From positions 558,001 through 622,000 of the forward strand of contig NZ_BCNT01000001.1 of assembly GCF_001544075.1 (NCBI RefSeq): a stretch of 64,000 bases of DNA, written 5' to 3'. Positions 7,537 through 14,228 of this stretch are shown here, one piece after another. The stretch's first letter is position 1. The number at the start of each line of letters is the position of its first letter. A model generated the notes under the pieces. The model did no database searches. It saw only the letters and a list, made by a program, of their open reading frames with translations, and was not told the origin of the DNA. Both the position numbers and the translations under genes were made by a program. The stretch is from Comamonas terrae (GTDB lineage: Bacteria; Pseudomonadota; Gammaproteobacteria; Burkholderiales; Burkholderiaceae_C).

Positions 7537-8436
7537 ATGTCAGAAAACAGCAAGATCGAATGGACCGATCACACCTTCAACCCCTGGGACGGCTGCCAGA
7601 AGGTAGGCCCAGGCTGTGACCACTGCTACGCTGAGACGCGCAATGCGCGCTATGCGGGCGGCACGGCGATCAACTGGGGCCCGGGCGCACCGCGGCGCAG
7701 GACCAGCGCCGCCAACTGGCGCAAGCCGCTGGCCTGGAACGCCAACCACGAGGCCTTCTTTGCCGAACACGGCCGCCGGCAGCGCGTCTTCTGCGCCTCG
7801 CTGGCCGACGTGTTCGACAACGCGGTCGATCCTCAGTGGCGCGCGGACCTTTTCAGCCTGATCGCCAAGACGCCCAATCTGGATTGGCTGCTGCTGACCA
7901 AGCGCATTGGCAACGTCAAGTCCATGCTGGCCGAGATTGCACTCGATGAAGAGGCCTATTGGCCGCTTTCGGAGGAAATGCCTCTGCCCAATGTCTGGGT
8001 CGGCGCCACCATCGTGAACCGTGAAGAAATGCTGCGGGACGGGCCGAAGCTCAAGACCATACCGGCGCGCGTGCACTTCTGGAGCTGCGAACCACTGCTG
8101 TCCGATCTCGGCGAGATTCCGCGCGAACTGTTGCCGGACTGGGTGATCGCCGGCGGCGAGAGCGGCCCCGGCGCGCGACCGATGCATCCCGACTGGGCGC
8201 GCTCCCTGCGCGATCAGTGCCAGGCAGCCGGCGTGGCCTTCCATTACAAGCAGCACGGCGAATGGTTGCCTATTGGCAAGGAGCCTGGAGAAGCCACGCG
8301 CCAGATCCTTGCGCACGCCCGCCCGGAAGCGCGCTGCTATTCGTGGCCAGACGGTGAAACCCTGGTGCACGTTGGCAAGAAGGCCGCAGGCCGCCTGCTG
8401 GACGGCCGCACCTGGGACGAGGTTCCCACGCCATGA
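7537..8436 (+). CDS. Phage Gp37/Gp68 family (DUF5131) protein
   Basis: The start chosen is ATG 7537 (299 aa), because GGAG at 7527-7530 is correctly spaced; the in-frame ATG at 7525 overlaps that ribosome binding site. The N-terminus shows the family hallmark IEWTDHTFNPWDGCQKVGPGCDHCYAE, given here as separate parts: TFNPWDGC, then GC-x2-CYAE. The C-terminal half has WVIAGGESGPGARPM and HYKQHGEW, also diagnostic. The Cys pattern Cx6Cx2C near the N-terminus recalls iron-sulfur or radical-SAM clusters but is not the standard Cx3Cx2C; a radical-SAM-like fold is inference. The family is common in phages and its reaction is not established to my knowledge. It lies directly downstream of two DNA methyltransferases, so nucleic-acid modification is a reasonable guess. 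It overlaps the next gene by four bases. Confidence 0.9.
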   Translation: MSENSKIEWTDHTFNPWDGCQKVGPGCDHCYAETRNARYAGGTAINWGPGAPRRRTSAANWRKPLAWNANHEAFFAEHGRRQRVFCASLADVFDNAVDPQWRADLFSLIAKTPNLDWLLLTKRIGNVKSMLAEIALDEEAYWPLSEEMPLPNVWVGATIVNREEMLRDGPKLKTIPARVHFWSCEPLLSDLGEIPRELLPDWVIAGGESGPGARPMHPDWARSLRDQCQAAGVAFHYKQHGEWLPIGKEPGEATRQILAHARPEARCYSWPDGETLVHVGKKAAGRLLDGRTWDEVPTP

Positions 8437-8657
8437 CAACCGCCGCCTTCAGCGCCCAGGCGCCGCACATCCGGGCCGCCCTGGCCCAGGTCAAGCGCAC
8501 GTACTGCGCCCCGCCCGCCTTCGCCCCGGCCGAGAAAGTGTCCGGGCACTTCGAGTGTCCGCGCTGCAAGAGCCGGCTGAACTTCACCGTCCTGACCAGC
8601 GGCCTGACCTCGGGCCGCTGCACGGCCGCCGCCTGTATTTCATGGAGCATGCAATGA
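8433..8657 (+). CDS. Small zinc-ribbon-like phage protein
   Basis: This 74-residue protein starts at an ATG that overlaps the previous stop (ATGA, 8433-8436), indicating translational coupling. It contains CPRC in the middle and a second Cys pair (C-x4-C) near the end (GRCTAAAC), a zinc-ribbon-like arrangement. I do not recognise a named family. Its own stop overlaps the next start by four bases, so it is embedded in a tightly coupled string of small genes. A nucleic-acid-binding accessory role is only a guess from the Cys pattern. Confidence 0.75.
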   Translation: MTTAAFSAQAPHIRAALAQVKRTYCAPPAFAPAEKVSGHFECPRCKSRLNFTVLTSGLTSGRCTAAACISWSMQ

Positions 8658-9202
8658 CAGACAAGAGAACTTGCGAAATTTCGCAAACTGCCGTCCGCGG
8701 CAATGTGGACGAATTGGCCATGCTGGTGCGCCGGCTCGTCCAGTCCCTTCGCAAAGCCGCGCCGGACAACGATCTCGCCGACCAAGCGCTGGACTACCTC
8801 AAGCGATACGGCATGGGTGGAACACTTCTGCGCGATGCTCCAACAAATGTTCCACTGGATGTTCCAGCAGGAATGAAGCCCAGCAAGGCTCCGGGGGCCG
8901 CTGGAACATCGCCCAGCGCCAGCGCACCGGAAAATGTTCCAGCACTGCGGGCAGCGCTCGAGGATGCCAAGGCCGCCATCAACAGCATGAAGATGGAAGC
9001 CGAGACGGCCGCCCAGGGCGACGAGCAGATGATGCTGGAGGCCTGCGAGCAAATCTCGACCGAGGGCCTGGCTGCTTCGCTGGCGATCGATGCCGTGCTT
9101 GCCGCTGCCCCGACAGCGGATGCGCTGGGTGCCAAATGCGCGGCGTGCTTCTTCGCAGGCTGCTGCGAGCACCAGGCGACCGAGCACGCATCGAGGCCGT
9201 GA
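8654..9202 (+). CDS. Uncharacterised phage protein containing a TGGAACA site cluster
   Basis: The protein has 182 residues and starts at ATG 8654, overlapping the previous stop by four bases. The N-terminal ~50 residues are helical (VDELAMLVRRLVQSLRKA). The middle is a Pro/Ala/Ser-rich linker with repeated NVP/DVP units, followed by a helical domain (LRAALEDAKAAINSMKMEAE) and a Cys-containing tail (CAACFFAGCCEH). I see no known domain. The DNA encoding the linker holds five copies of TGTTCCA/TGGAACA in both orientations (listed separately), so this part of the gene may also act as a protein-binding site. It overlaps the next gene by one base. Confidence 0.75.
   Translation: MTDKRTCEISQTAVRGNVDELAMLVRRLVQSLRKAAPDNDLADQALDYLKRYGMGGTLLRDAPTNVPLDVPAGMKPSKAPGAAGTSPSASAPENVPALRAALEDAKAAINSMKMEAETAAQGDEQMMLEACEQISTEGLAASLAIDAVLAAAPTADALGAKCAACFFAGCCEHQATEHASRP
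8818..8941. repeat. Cluster of five TGGAACA/TGTTCCA heptamers inside a CDS
   Basis: Exact copies stand at 8818-8824 (TGGAACA), 8848-8854 (TGTTCCA), 8860-8866 (TGTTCCA), 8902-8908 (TGGAACA) and 8935-8941 (TGTTCCA). Two orientations are used, so the repeats are not just a repeated peptide. They resemble iterons or an operator array. Two further copies in the element (about 1176 and 10249) lie singly in coding sequence. Confidence 0.6.
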
Positions 9203-9381
9203 TGCGCGATCTGCGCGACCAGGCGAACAACGAAGCGGAAATCGCATGGAAGCGTCACAAGGGGCCGATGGCCGCGTACTGGCGTGCCGTGGCCACCTAT
9301 GCCCGGCACATAGCGCATGCCTTGAGCAAACCGAAATCACAGCCCGCCCAGGCGCAGGAGGGACAGCAGCATGAACTATGA
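9202..9381 (+). CDS. Small basic phage protein, uncharacterised
   Basis: The protein has 59 residues. Its ATG (9202) overlaps the last base of the previous stop, and its end overlaps the next gene by 11 bases; the next gene's ribosome binding site GGAGGG lies inside this gene. The sequence is helical and basic (EAEIAWKRHKGPMAAYWRAVATYARHIAHAL given in part: AEIAWKRHKGPMAAYWRAV). I do not recognise a family. The evidence for a real gene is the tight overlap on both sides and reading in the same direction as its neighbours. Confidence 0.6.
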   Translation: MRDLRDQANNEAEIAWKRHKGPMAAYWRAVATYARHIAHALSKPKSQPAQAQEGQQHEL

Positions 9382-9751
9382 CCATAAACGCGTAAGCCCT
9401 GAAGGGCGCGCCCTGGGCATCCAGCTTGCGCGCTTGGTGGAACCCATCATCAAGAACCTCGAAAAGCAAGGCGAGCCGGACGAGCGATGCAAGTCCTGTG
9501 CCTTCCGCGCTGGCACGGTTCCCAATGGCTGCCTGCAGACCATGGCAGATGCGATCAAGGCCATGCTGGAGCAGAAGCCTTTTCTCTGCCATGTCCAGCG
9601 CTATGCGAACGGCCAGCACAAGCTGTGCGCAGGCTGGCTTGCAACCCAGTGGGGTTCGGCAGATTGGCAACCAGTCCAGTGCTCCTGGGAATTCTCACCT
9701 CCCGATGTGCCGGACCTTCATTCAGCTGAGGAAGGAGATCAGCAGCCATGA
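9371..9751 (+). CDS. Cysteine-rich phage protein, uncharacterised
   Basis: The protein has 126 residues. ATG 9371 is preceded by GGAGGG with good spacing. It contains CKSC followed by spaced Cys residues (GC, FLCH, LCAGW), six in all plus a His. This arrangement recurs in small phage proteins of proteobacteria and could bind zinc or an iron-sulfur cluster; no function is known to me. It overlaps the following micro-gene by four bases (ATGA), continuing the coupled series. Confidence 0.78.
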   Translation: MNYDHKRVSPEGRALGIQLARLVEPIIKNLEKQGEPDERCKSCAFRAGTVPNGCLQTMADAIKAMLEQKPFLCHVQRYANGQHKLCAGWLATQWGSADWQPVQCSWEFSPPDVPDLHSAEEGDQQP

Positions 9752-9819
9752 GCCGCCGTGCACGACAAAGGCGCGACAAGCGCCAGCCCTGGCCAACATG
9801 GCCAGACGACGAAACCTAA
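9748..9819 (+). CDS. Arginine-rich micro-protein (23 aa)
   Basis: The start ATG 9748 overlaps the preceding stop (ATGA), and AAGGAG stands at 9732-9737. The peptide begins MSRRARQRRDKRQPW, an arginine-rich motif, and ends acidic (PDDET). Its length and basic N-terminus recall the RNA-binding arm of lambda N-type antiterminators, but it is far shorter than those proteins. It is followed at once by a stem-loop. Translation is plausible from the coupled start and ribosome binding site; function is speculative. Confidence 0.45.
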   Translation: MSRRARQRRDKRQPWPTWPDDET

Positions 9820-9825
9820 TCGACA

Positions 9826-9846
9826 GCCGCCTTCGGGCGGCATTTT
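9826..9846 (+). other. Stem-loop with TTCG tetraloop before the DUF4224 gene
   Basis: GCCGCC (9826-9831), loop TTCG and GGCGGC (9836-9841) form a very stable UUCG hairpin followed by ATTTTC. It stands 12 bases before the DUF4224 start, the sixth pre-start hairpin of this operon. Confidence 0.6.
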
Positions 9847-9858
9847 CATGGAGCAGCC

Positions 9859-10095
9859 ATGAACACGAACATCACCCTCTCTGAACAGGAAATCGCCGAC
9901 ATTACCGGCTACAGGCAGCCAGCCCGCCAGCTGGCCCAACTTCTGGCGCTGGGGTTCTTCCGTGCCCGAATCTCACGGTCGGGCCGCGTGCTGCTGGAAC
10001 GTGCGCACTACGACGCCGTTTGCACCGGTGCGACCTCAACCTCCATGGCCCAACAGCCACAGCTGCGTAAGCCATCGCTTCGTCTGGCAACTTGA
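9859..10095 (+). CDS. DUF4224 family phage protein
   Basis: The protein has 78 residues and starts at ATG 9859 with GGAG at 9850-9853. The N-terminal LSEQEIADITGYRQPARQLAQL is the DUF4224 signature: a short helix-turn-helix-like domain often encoded directly upstream of phage integrases. It probably binds DNA and may act as a recombination directionality factor, by analogy with small basic proteins in this position; that is inference. Its stop overlaps the alternative TTG start of the integrase gene. Confidence 0.85.
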   Translation: MNTNITLSEQEIADITGYRQPARQLAQLLALGFFRARISRSGRVLLERAHYDAVCTGATSTSMAQQPQLRKPSLRLAT

Positions 10096-10103
10096 ATTTG
10101 AGT

Positions 10104-11126
10104 ATGACCAAATCTGACCTACCAAAACGTGTCCACATCAAGAGCGGCTCGTACTGGCATGTACGCGCCGAAGGGAAGAAGCGCGTTTGGACCAAGCTCT
10201 GCCGTGTGCGCGATGGCATGCCGGCCATGTACCGGGCCCTCGCAGACTTGGAACAGGCAGAGCTGAAGTCAGAAATGATGCCCGCCCTGATTGCTGACTG
10301 GATGCTGGAGGTATCCAGTCAGCACAAGCCAAAAACCCAGGCGAATGACCTCTATCAGACCAACACCATCAAGGAAGCCTTCGCCGAGTTCCGGGCCAGC
10401 CAAGTGCGGCCGTCACACATCGCCGAATTCCTGAAAGCCTACAAGAATCGGCCTCGATCCTATAACGCCTACCGCACGATGCTGCGCGAGCTCATGCGAT
10501 ATGCCGAGGAGAAGGACTACCGGGCCGAGGGCACGAACCCCGTGGACTCGATCAAGACCGCGAAGACGCCGCCTCGCACCCGGTACATCACAGACTCGGA
10601 GCTGCGGCGAATCAAAGTTGGTATCTGCTACGGCGATGACGGCAAGCGCACGCGCAGCGGTCCGATGATCTGCTGCCTGGTCGAGATGGCCCTGCTCACT
10701 GGGCAACGGGCCAGTGACTTGCTGGAACTGGAATGGGGAGACATCAGCAGCAAAGGCATCCTCTTCAGGCCTGGAAAGACCGCTGACAGCACGGCAGTCG
10801 CGATCCTGGTGCAGTGGACGCCACGCCTGCGGAAGCTGGTGGACCGGCTCAAGGCCTTCCCACAAAGTGGCCATCGTCATGTGTTTTGCAAACTCGACGG
10901 CCAGGCCTACACCTATTCCGGCGCCTCCAGCGCTTGGAAGCGAGGCCTCAAACGGGCCGGCCTGGTGAACACCCAGTTTCGGGATCTGCGCGCCAAAGCG
11001 CTCACTGACATCGACGAGTCCCACGACATCAAAGCCGCCCAGCGCCTTGGCGGCCACTCCACCCAATCCCAGACAGCTGACTACATTCGGCATAAGCGAG
11101 CCATCACCGCGAAGGCCGCAAAGTAG
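10104..11126 (+). CDS. int: Tyrosine-type site-specific integrase
   Basis: The ATG start at 10104 gives 340 aa; an in-frame TTG at 10092 overlaps the DUF4224 stop and could be used for coupling. The N-terminal ~150 residues are an arm/core-binding region. The C-terminal catalytic domain shows LTGQRASDLLELEW (first catalytic Arg), GHRHVFC, FRDLRAKAL (the HxxR box with Arg in place of His, common in phage integrases), LGGHS, and the nucleophile in TADYIRHKR. It would integrate and, with an excisionase, excise the element at the tRNA-Pro gene, whose 3' fragment begins about 110 bases after the stop. The gene points toward the attachment site. Confidence 0.95.
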   Translation: MTKSDLPKRVHIKSGSYWHVRAEGKKRVWTKLCRVRDGMPAMYRALADLEQAELKSEMMPALIADWMLEVSSQHKPKTQANDLYQTNTIKEAFAEFRASQVRPSHIAEFLKAYKNRPRSYNAYRTMLRELMRYAEEKDYRAEGTNPVDSIKTAKTPPRTRYITDSELRRIKVGICYGDDGKRTRSGPMICCLVEMALLTGQRASDLLELEWGDISSKGILFRPGKTADSTAVAILVQWTPRLRKLVDRLKAFPQSGHRHVFCKLDGQAYTYSGASSAWKRGLKRAGLVNTQFRDLRAKALTDIDESHDIKAAQRLGGHSTQSQTADYIRHKRAITAKAAK

Positions 11127-11234
11127 GTGCAAAAGCCATCTAACCAAGCTCTGCAAGTTATTGATAAATAACGACGCGGAACAGACATAGCGTTAGAAGA
11201 AAATCGCCTAAGCGGTTGTTTTTCTTGGCAAACG

Positions 11235-11286
11235 TCTCTGCTTTGGGAGCAGAGGGTCGCGAGTTCGAATCCCGCCGCTCCGACCA
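11235..11286 (+). other. Attachment site: 3' fragment of tRNA-Pro(TGG)
   Basis: The anticodon arm TCTGC-TTTGGGA-GCAGA (anticodon TGG at 11244-11246), the T-arm with TTCGAAT and the acceptor end CGCTCCG-A-CCA are present. The expected 5' half starting CGGAGCG is absent upstream, where the sequence is AT-rich. It is therefore the duplicated tRNA end left by integration (right attachment site), not a functional tRNA gene. Confidence 0.88.
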
Positions 11287-11295
11287 TAAAAGACA

Positions 11296-11329
11296 ACGGC
11301 CTACGTGAGAAATCACGCAGGCCGTTTTT
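11296..11329 (+). terminator. Intrinsic terminator of the tRNA-Pro locus
   Basis: ACGGCCT and AGGCCGT arms extended by CGTGA/TCACG enclose loop GAAA, followed by five Ts. It lies just after the CCA end and probably served the original chromosomal tRNA. Confidence 0.85.
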
Positions 11330-11463
11330 CTATGCATTTCCGGGCCCTCCAACGCACTGGAAAGCCCTTCTTGCATGGATCCCGCCAGCCAGGCCTGCAA
11401 ACTCAATTGTCTGGCGGCGCTGCCGCCGCAGGCAGCCGGCCCGCAAGCCCGAAACCACTCGCC

Positions 11464-12933
11464 TCACGCTTCGCTCAGGCGCCGGTCCCTGGTCCTGGCC
11501 TGATAGGCACGCGCCTTTTCTGCGTACATGGCCTGGTCCGCGCGCTGCACGATGGACTCTATGGGCGTGCCCTCGTGACCGCAGGCCATGCCCATGGACA
11601 CATGGATGGTGTGCCCCGGATAGAACTGGTTGTTCAATTCCAGCAGCGACAGGATCCGCTCCTGCACGGCCTGGGCGCCCCGCTCGTCGGTTGCCGGCAG
11701 CAGCACCATGAACTCGTCGCCGCCAATGCGGGCCGCACAGGCCGGCGCATCCACGGCCTTGGCCAGCACTTCGCCCATGCGGCGCAGCATGGCATCCCCT
11801 GCCGCATGTCCATGCTCGTCATTGACGCCCTTGAGGCCATTCATGTCTATGGCAATCAGCGACAGCGGCCAAGGCCCCTTGCGGGACAGGCGGTTGAGCT
11901 CCTCCGTATAGAAAGCCCGGTTGCGCAGCTGGGTCAGTACATCATGCTTGCCCAGGTACTCCAGATAGGCCTCGGCCTTCTTGCGGGCCGTGATGTCCAC
12001 CAGAGACAGCAGCACCAGGCCCCAGTTCTCCATATGGCTGGACATGATGGAGAACTCCAGGTGGATGTGGAGCACATCGCCGGTCAGCGCGTAGTTCACA
12101 ACCTCCCGCTGCTGCACCAGCTTGCCGTCCCACAGGTCCTGCAATTGCTCGGCAAACGACTCATACATCTCCCCGCGGAAGATCTTGGGCAGGTTTTGCA
12201 GCAGCTGGGCCTTGCTCTGCGCACCGAACATCTGCAGCGTCTGCCGGTTGACGTCGAGGACGTGGATCTCCTGCATGCACCGCGTGACGAATTCCGGATG
12301 TACCTTCAGGAAAGTGCGAAAGTCGCTGATCCCCTTTGCCCGCACTTCATCGAGCAACCGCTTGACCTCGCGGAAGTCCTCCACCCATAGCGATACGGGC
12401 GAGTACTCGAACAAGTCCCTGGCATATTGCTCGCTGCGCTGCAATTGCAGCGTGCTCTGCACTTCGGTGGTGACATCTTCCAGCGAAACCAGTACCCGGC
12501 TCCAGCTATCCTCATAGCCGGGTAGCACCCGGGCCCGCACCTGCACATCCAGCCGCCGCCCATCCAGTGCATAGTTGACCGACCGGGTCTCGAAGCTGAG
12601 CTGCCCCTGCCATAGCGCGAGCAACTCGCTCACGATGCTATCGAGCATGTCACCGCGAAAGACTTCATGCAAACGGCCTTGCAATGTCTGCTGGTCGGGA
12701 GCCTTGAACAAATCCAGGGTGTATTGGTTGACGCGCAGGACCTTGTAGGACTGGCTGCAACGCGCCAGTCGCTGCGGGTCTTCTCGCAGAAATGCAAGCA
12801 GGTCCACAACCCCGTTGGCTCGCCATTGATCGAACAACTGCCTGAGCTCGCTGTAATCCTCCATCCAGAGCGATACAGGAGCAAGGTCGAACATGTCTTC
12901 GAAGTCCAGACCTTCTGCGAGTGAATTTGTCAC
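11464..12933 (-). CDS. Diguanylate cyclase with two PAS-like sensor domains
   Basis: The preferred start is GTG 12933 (489 aa), which has GGAGG 8 bases upstream; a GTG at 12948 is in frame but lacks this. Residues ~10-140 and ~155-290 are two copies of the same PAS-like domain (both begin with PVSLW-EDF/Y and end V-LVSLEDVT or VLLSLVDIT). The C-terminal ~170 residues are a GGDEF domain with intact RIGGDEF, making cyclic di-GMP from two GTP. The inhibitory RxxD site normally found ahead of GGDEF is absent (Asp and Ala occupy those positions), so product inhibition through that site is unlikely. No membrane segment is visible; it is a cytoplasmic sensor enzyme with unknown ligand. It is transcribed leftward toward the prophage end. 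Confidence 0.93.
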   Translation of the reverse strand: MTNSLAEGLDFEDMFDLAPVSLWMEDYSELRQLFDQWRANGVVDLLAFLREDPQRLARCSQSYKVLRVNQYTLDLFKAPDQQTLQGRLHEVFRGDMLDSIVSELLALWQGQLSFETRSVNYALDGRRLDVQVRARVLPGYEDSWSRVLVSLEDVTTEVQSTLQLQRSEQYARDLFEYSPVSLWVEDFREVKRLLDEVRAKGISDFRTFLKVHPEFVTRCMQEIHVLDVNRQTLQMFGAQSKAQLLQNLPKIFRGEMYESFAEQLQDLWDGKLVQQREVVNYALTGDVLHIHLEFSIMSSHMENWGLVLLSLVDITARKKAEAYLEYLGKHDVLTQLRNRAFYTEELNRLSRKGPWPLSLIAIDMNGLKGVNDEHGHAAGDAMLRRMGEVLAKAVDAPACAARIGGDEFMVLLPATDERGAQAVQERILSLLELNNQFYPGHTIHVSMGMACGHEGTPIESIVQRADQAMYAEKARAYQARTRDRRLSEA

Positions 12934-13064
12934 AAAGAACACCTCCACTCACAATTATTGCCGACATGGCCATGCGGGCGGGCCCATCGCATGAACGCAG
13001 CGAAGATCTGACACGGACATTGCCCGAAGGAGCCGGGCCAAGCGCCGGTTGGGAAGAGAGAGGC

Positions 13065-13334
13065 CTATCTCTTGAACTGGGAATGCAGGCTTACCAGACG
13101 CTTGGCCAATGTTTCCGCGTCATAGGCCATCGCATAGACAGAAGTCGTGCCGATGCTTACATGCTCATACCAGAGATGAAGCGCCTCGACGCCCGCCCTG
13201 ACGCCGACAGCCCCTTGCCGTATGGCTGCCGAAATCGTTACAGCTTGAAATTCGGCAATCTCATTTCTTCCATCAAGAATCCGGGCGCTGTAGATGCCGG
13301 GGTCCGTTTGATCGATGTGCAAGGAAATGATCAT
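13065..13334 (-). CDS. Small hypothetical protein
   Basis: This is an 89-residue protein if started at ATG 13334 (MIISLHIDQTDPG); an upstream ATG at 13352 is also in frame, and neither has a strong ribosome binding site. The sequence looks like a compact mixed alpha/beta domain with a strand-turn-strand start, but I recognise no family. A nearby palindrome AAGAATAATTCTT (13390-13402) lies about 55 bases upstream and may be a control site. The protein-like composition supports a gene; function is unknown. Confidence 0.55.
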   Translation of the reverse strand: MIISLHIDQTDPGIYSARILDGRNEIAEFQAVTISAAIRQGAVGVRAGVEALHLWYEHVSIGTTSVYAMAYDAETLAKRLVSLHSQFKR

Positions 13335-13352
13335 GCCCTGATGGTAGGGCAT

Positions 13353-13674
13353 GACTGACGTGCGAGCGACTAACTTTTGGCAATGGAATAAGAATAATTC
13401 TTGGTTTTAACTATCACATCAAATATCCCAGAACGATTCAATAACGACACATGCTGCAACAGCTATTCCATCAAACCATATAAGGCCGACCGGCCATCAA
13501 GAATAGCTCCTACGACCTTTCCATCGGCTTGTCACCAATATTGAACAAGGTTTGCCCGATCCAGAACCACCCGATTTTCAGATGCCTGCATGGCACATTT
13601 TTCTGCAGGCTCCACGGGGGATTGAAGCAACACAAGCAGTATTCCGTCCGTCTATTCGATTAGCCGAGTAAAAC
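13353..13674. other. AT-richer spacer between divergent genes
   Basis: No credible CDS is present. It contains the palindrome AAGAATAATTCTT at 13390-13402 (partial Fur-box resemblance) and a degenerate copy of the dispersed ATAGCT repeat near 13502-13540. It must hold the promoters of both flanking genes, but I cannot define -35/-10 boxes with confidence. Confidence 0.5.
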
Positions 13675-14196
13675 ATGCCAAACATCCAATACAACGTGCA
13701 GGAAAAAAACAAAAAAGACGTAATGGGCTCCATGCCTGATTCTTCCAGCGCATCCTATGCCGATCATTCACGGCTGCTGACCGCTTTCGATCACTTTGCC
13801 AACAAGGTCACGCGCTGGGCAGGAACACCCATCGCATTCTGCGCAGCACTGGTCGCAGTGTGCATATGGGCAGCGGTGGGCCCGATGTTCCATTACTCGG
13901 AGACTTGGCAGTTGGTCATCAACACCGGCACCACCATCGTGACCTTCCTGATGGTCTTCCTCATCCAGCAAAGCCAGAACAAGGACAGCGTGGCATTGCA
14001 CCTCAAGCTCAACGAACTGCTGGCCGCCAGCAAAGTGGCAAGCAATCGCATGATCGGTATCGAAGACCTTGATGAAGAACAGCTGCGCGAAGTGGCTGCC
14101 TTCTATGACAGCCTGGCTGCCCGGGCGCGCAAGGCGGGCAAGGACAAGGAATGCCACTCCATCGATGATGACGATTCAAAGCCCGTCGACTTCTAG
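13675..14196 (+). CDS. Low-affinity iron permease family membrane protein
   Basis: The protein has 173 residues. Two membrane segments lie at ~52-70 (IAFCAALVAVCIWAAVG) and ~80-98 (LVINTGTTIVTFLMVFLIQ), followed by QQSQNKDSVALHLKLNELLAA, the signature of this family. The last ~50 residues are charged and cytoplasmic. Bacterial members are named after a yeast low-affinity iron transporter by similarity, and transport by the bacterial proteins is not well proven. The start at 13675 lacks a clear ribosome binding site; an internal Met at 13723 is an alternative. It is alone on its strand here. Confidence 0.85.
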   Translation: MPNIQYNVQEKNKKDVMGSMPDSSSASYADHSRLLTAFDHFANKVTRWAGTPIAFCAALVAVCIWAAVGPMFHYSETWQLVINTGTTIVTFLMVFLIQQSQNKDSVALHLKLNELLAASKVASNRMIGIEDLDEEQLREVAAFYDSLAARARKAGKDKECHSIDDDDSKPVDF

Positions 14197-14228
14197 CTGC
14201 ATATGCGCAGGACTCCTCGCCCTCCGCC

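Larger units (their letters stand above)
1..11286 (+). mobile_element. Right end of a prophage or integrated element (tRNA-Pro site)
   Basis: This stretch carries phage-type genes (YqaJ nuclease, HU-like protein, DNA methyltransferases, Gp37/Gp68 protein, DUF4224 protein, tyrosine integrase), nearly all on the + strand. Many neighbours overlap by 1 to 11 bases. It ends exactly at a 3' fragment of a tRNA-Pro gene, the expected signature of integrase-mediated insertion into a tRNA. Beyond 11296 the genes are ordinary chromosomal ones. No capsid, tail or lysis genes are visible, so only the recombination, modification and integration end is in the window. It could be a temperate phage or a phage-derived island; the left end is outside. 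Confidence 0.88.

Noticed and set aside
8818-8941. CRISPR-like array from the TGGAACA repeats
   Set aside because: Repeats are 7 bases, irregularly spaced and in both orientations, inside a coding gene; this is not a CRISPR array, and no other array or cas gene is seen in the window.
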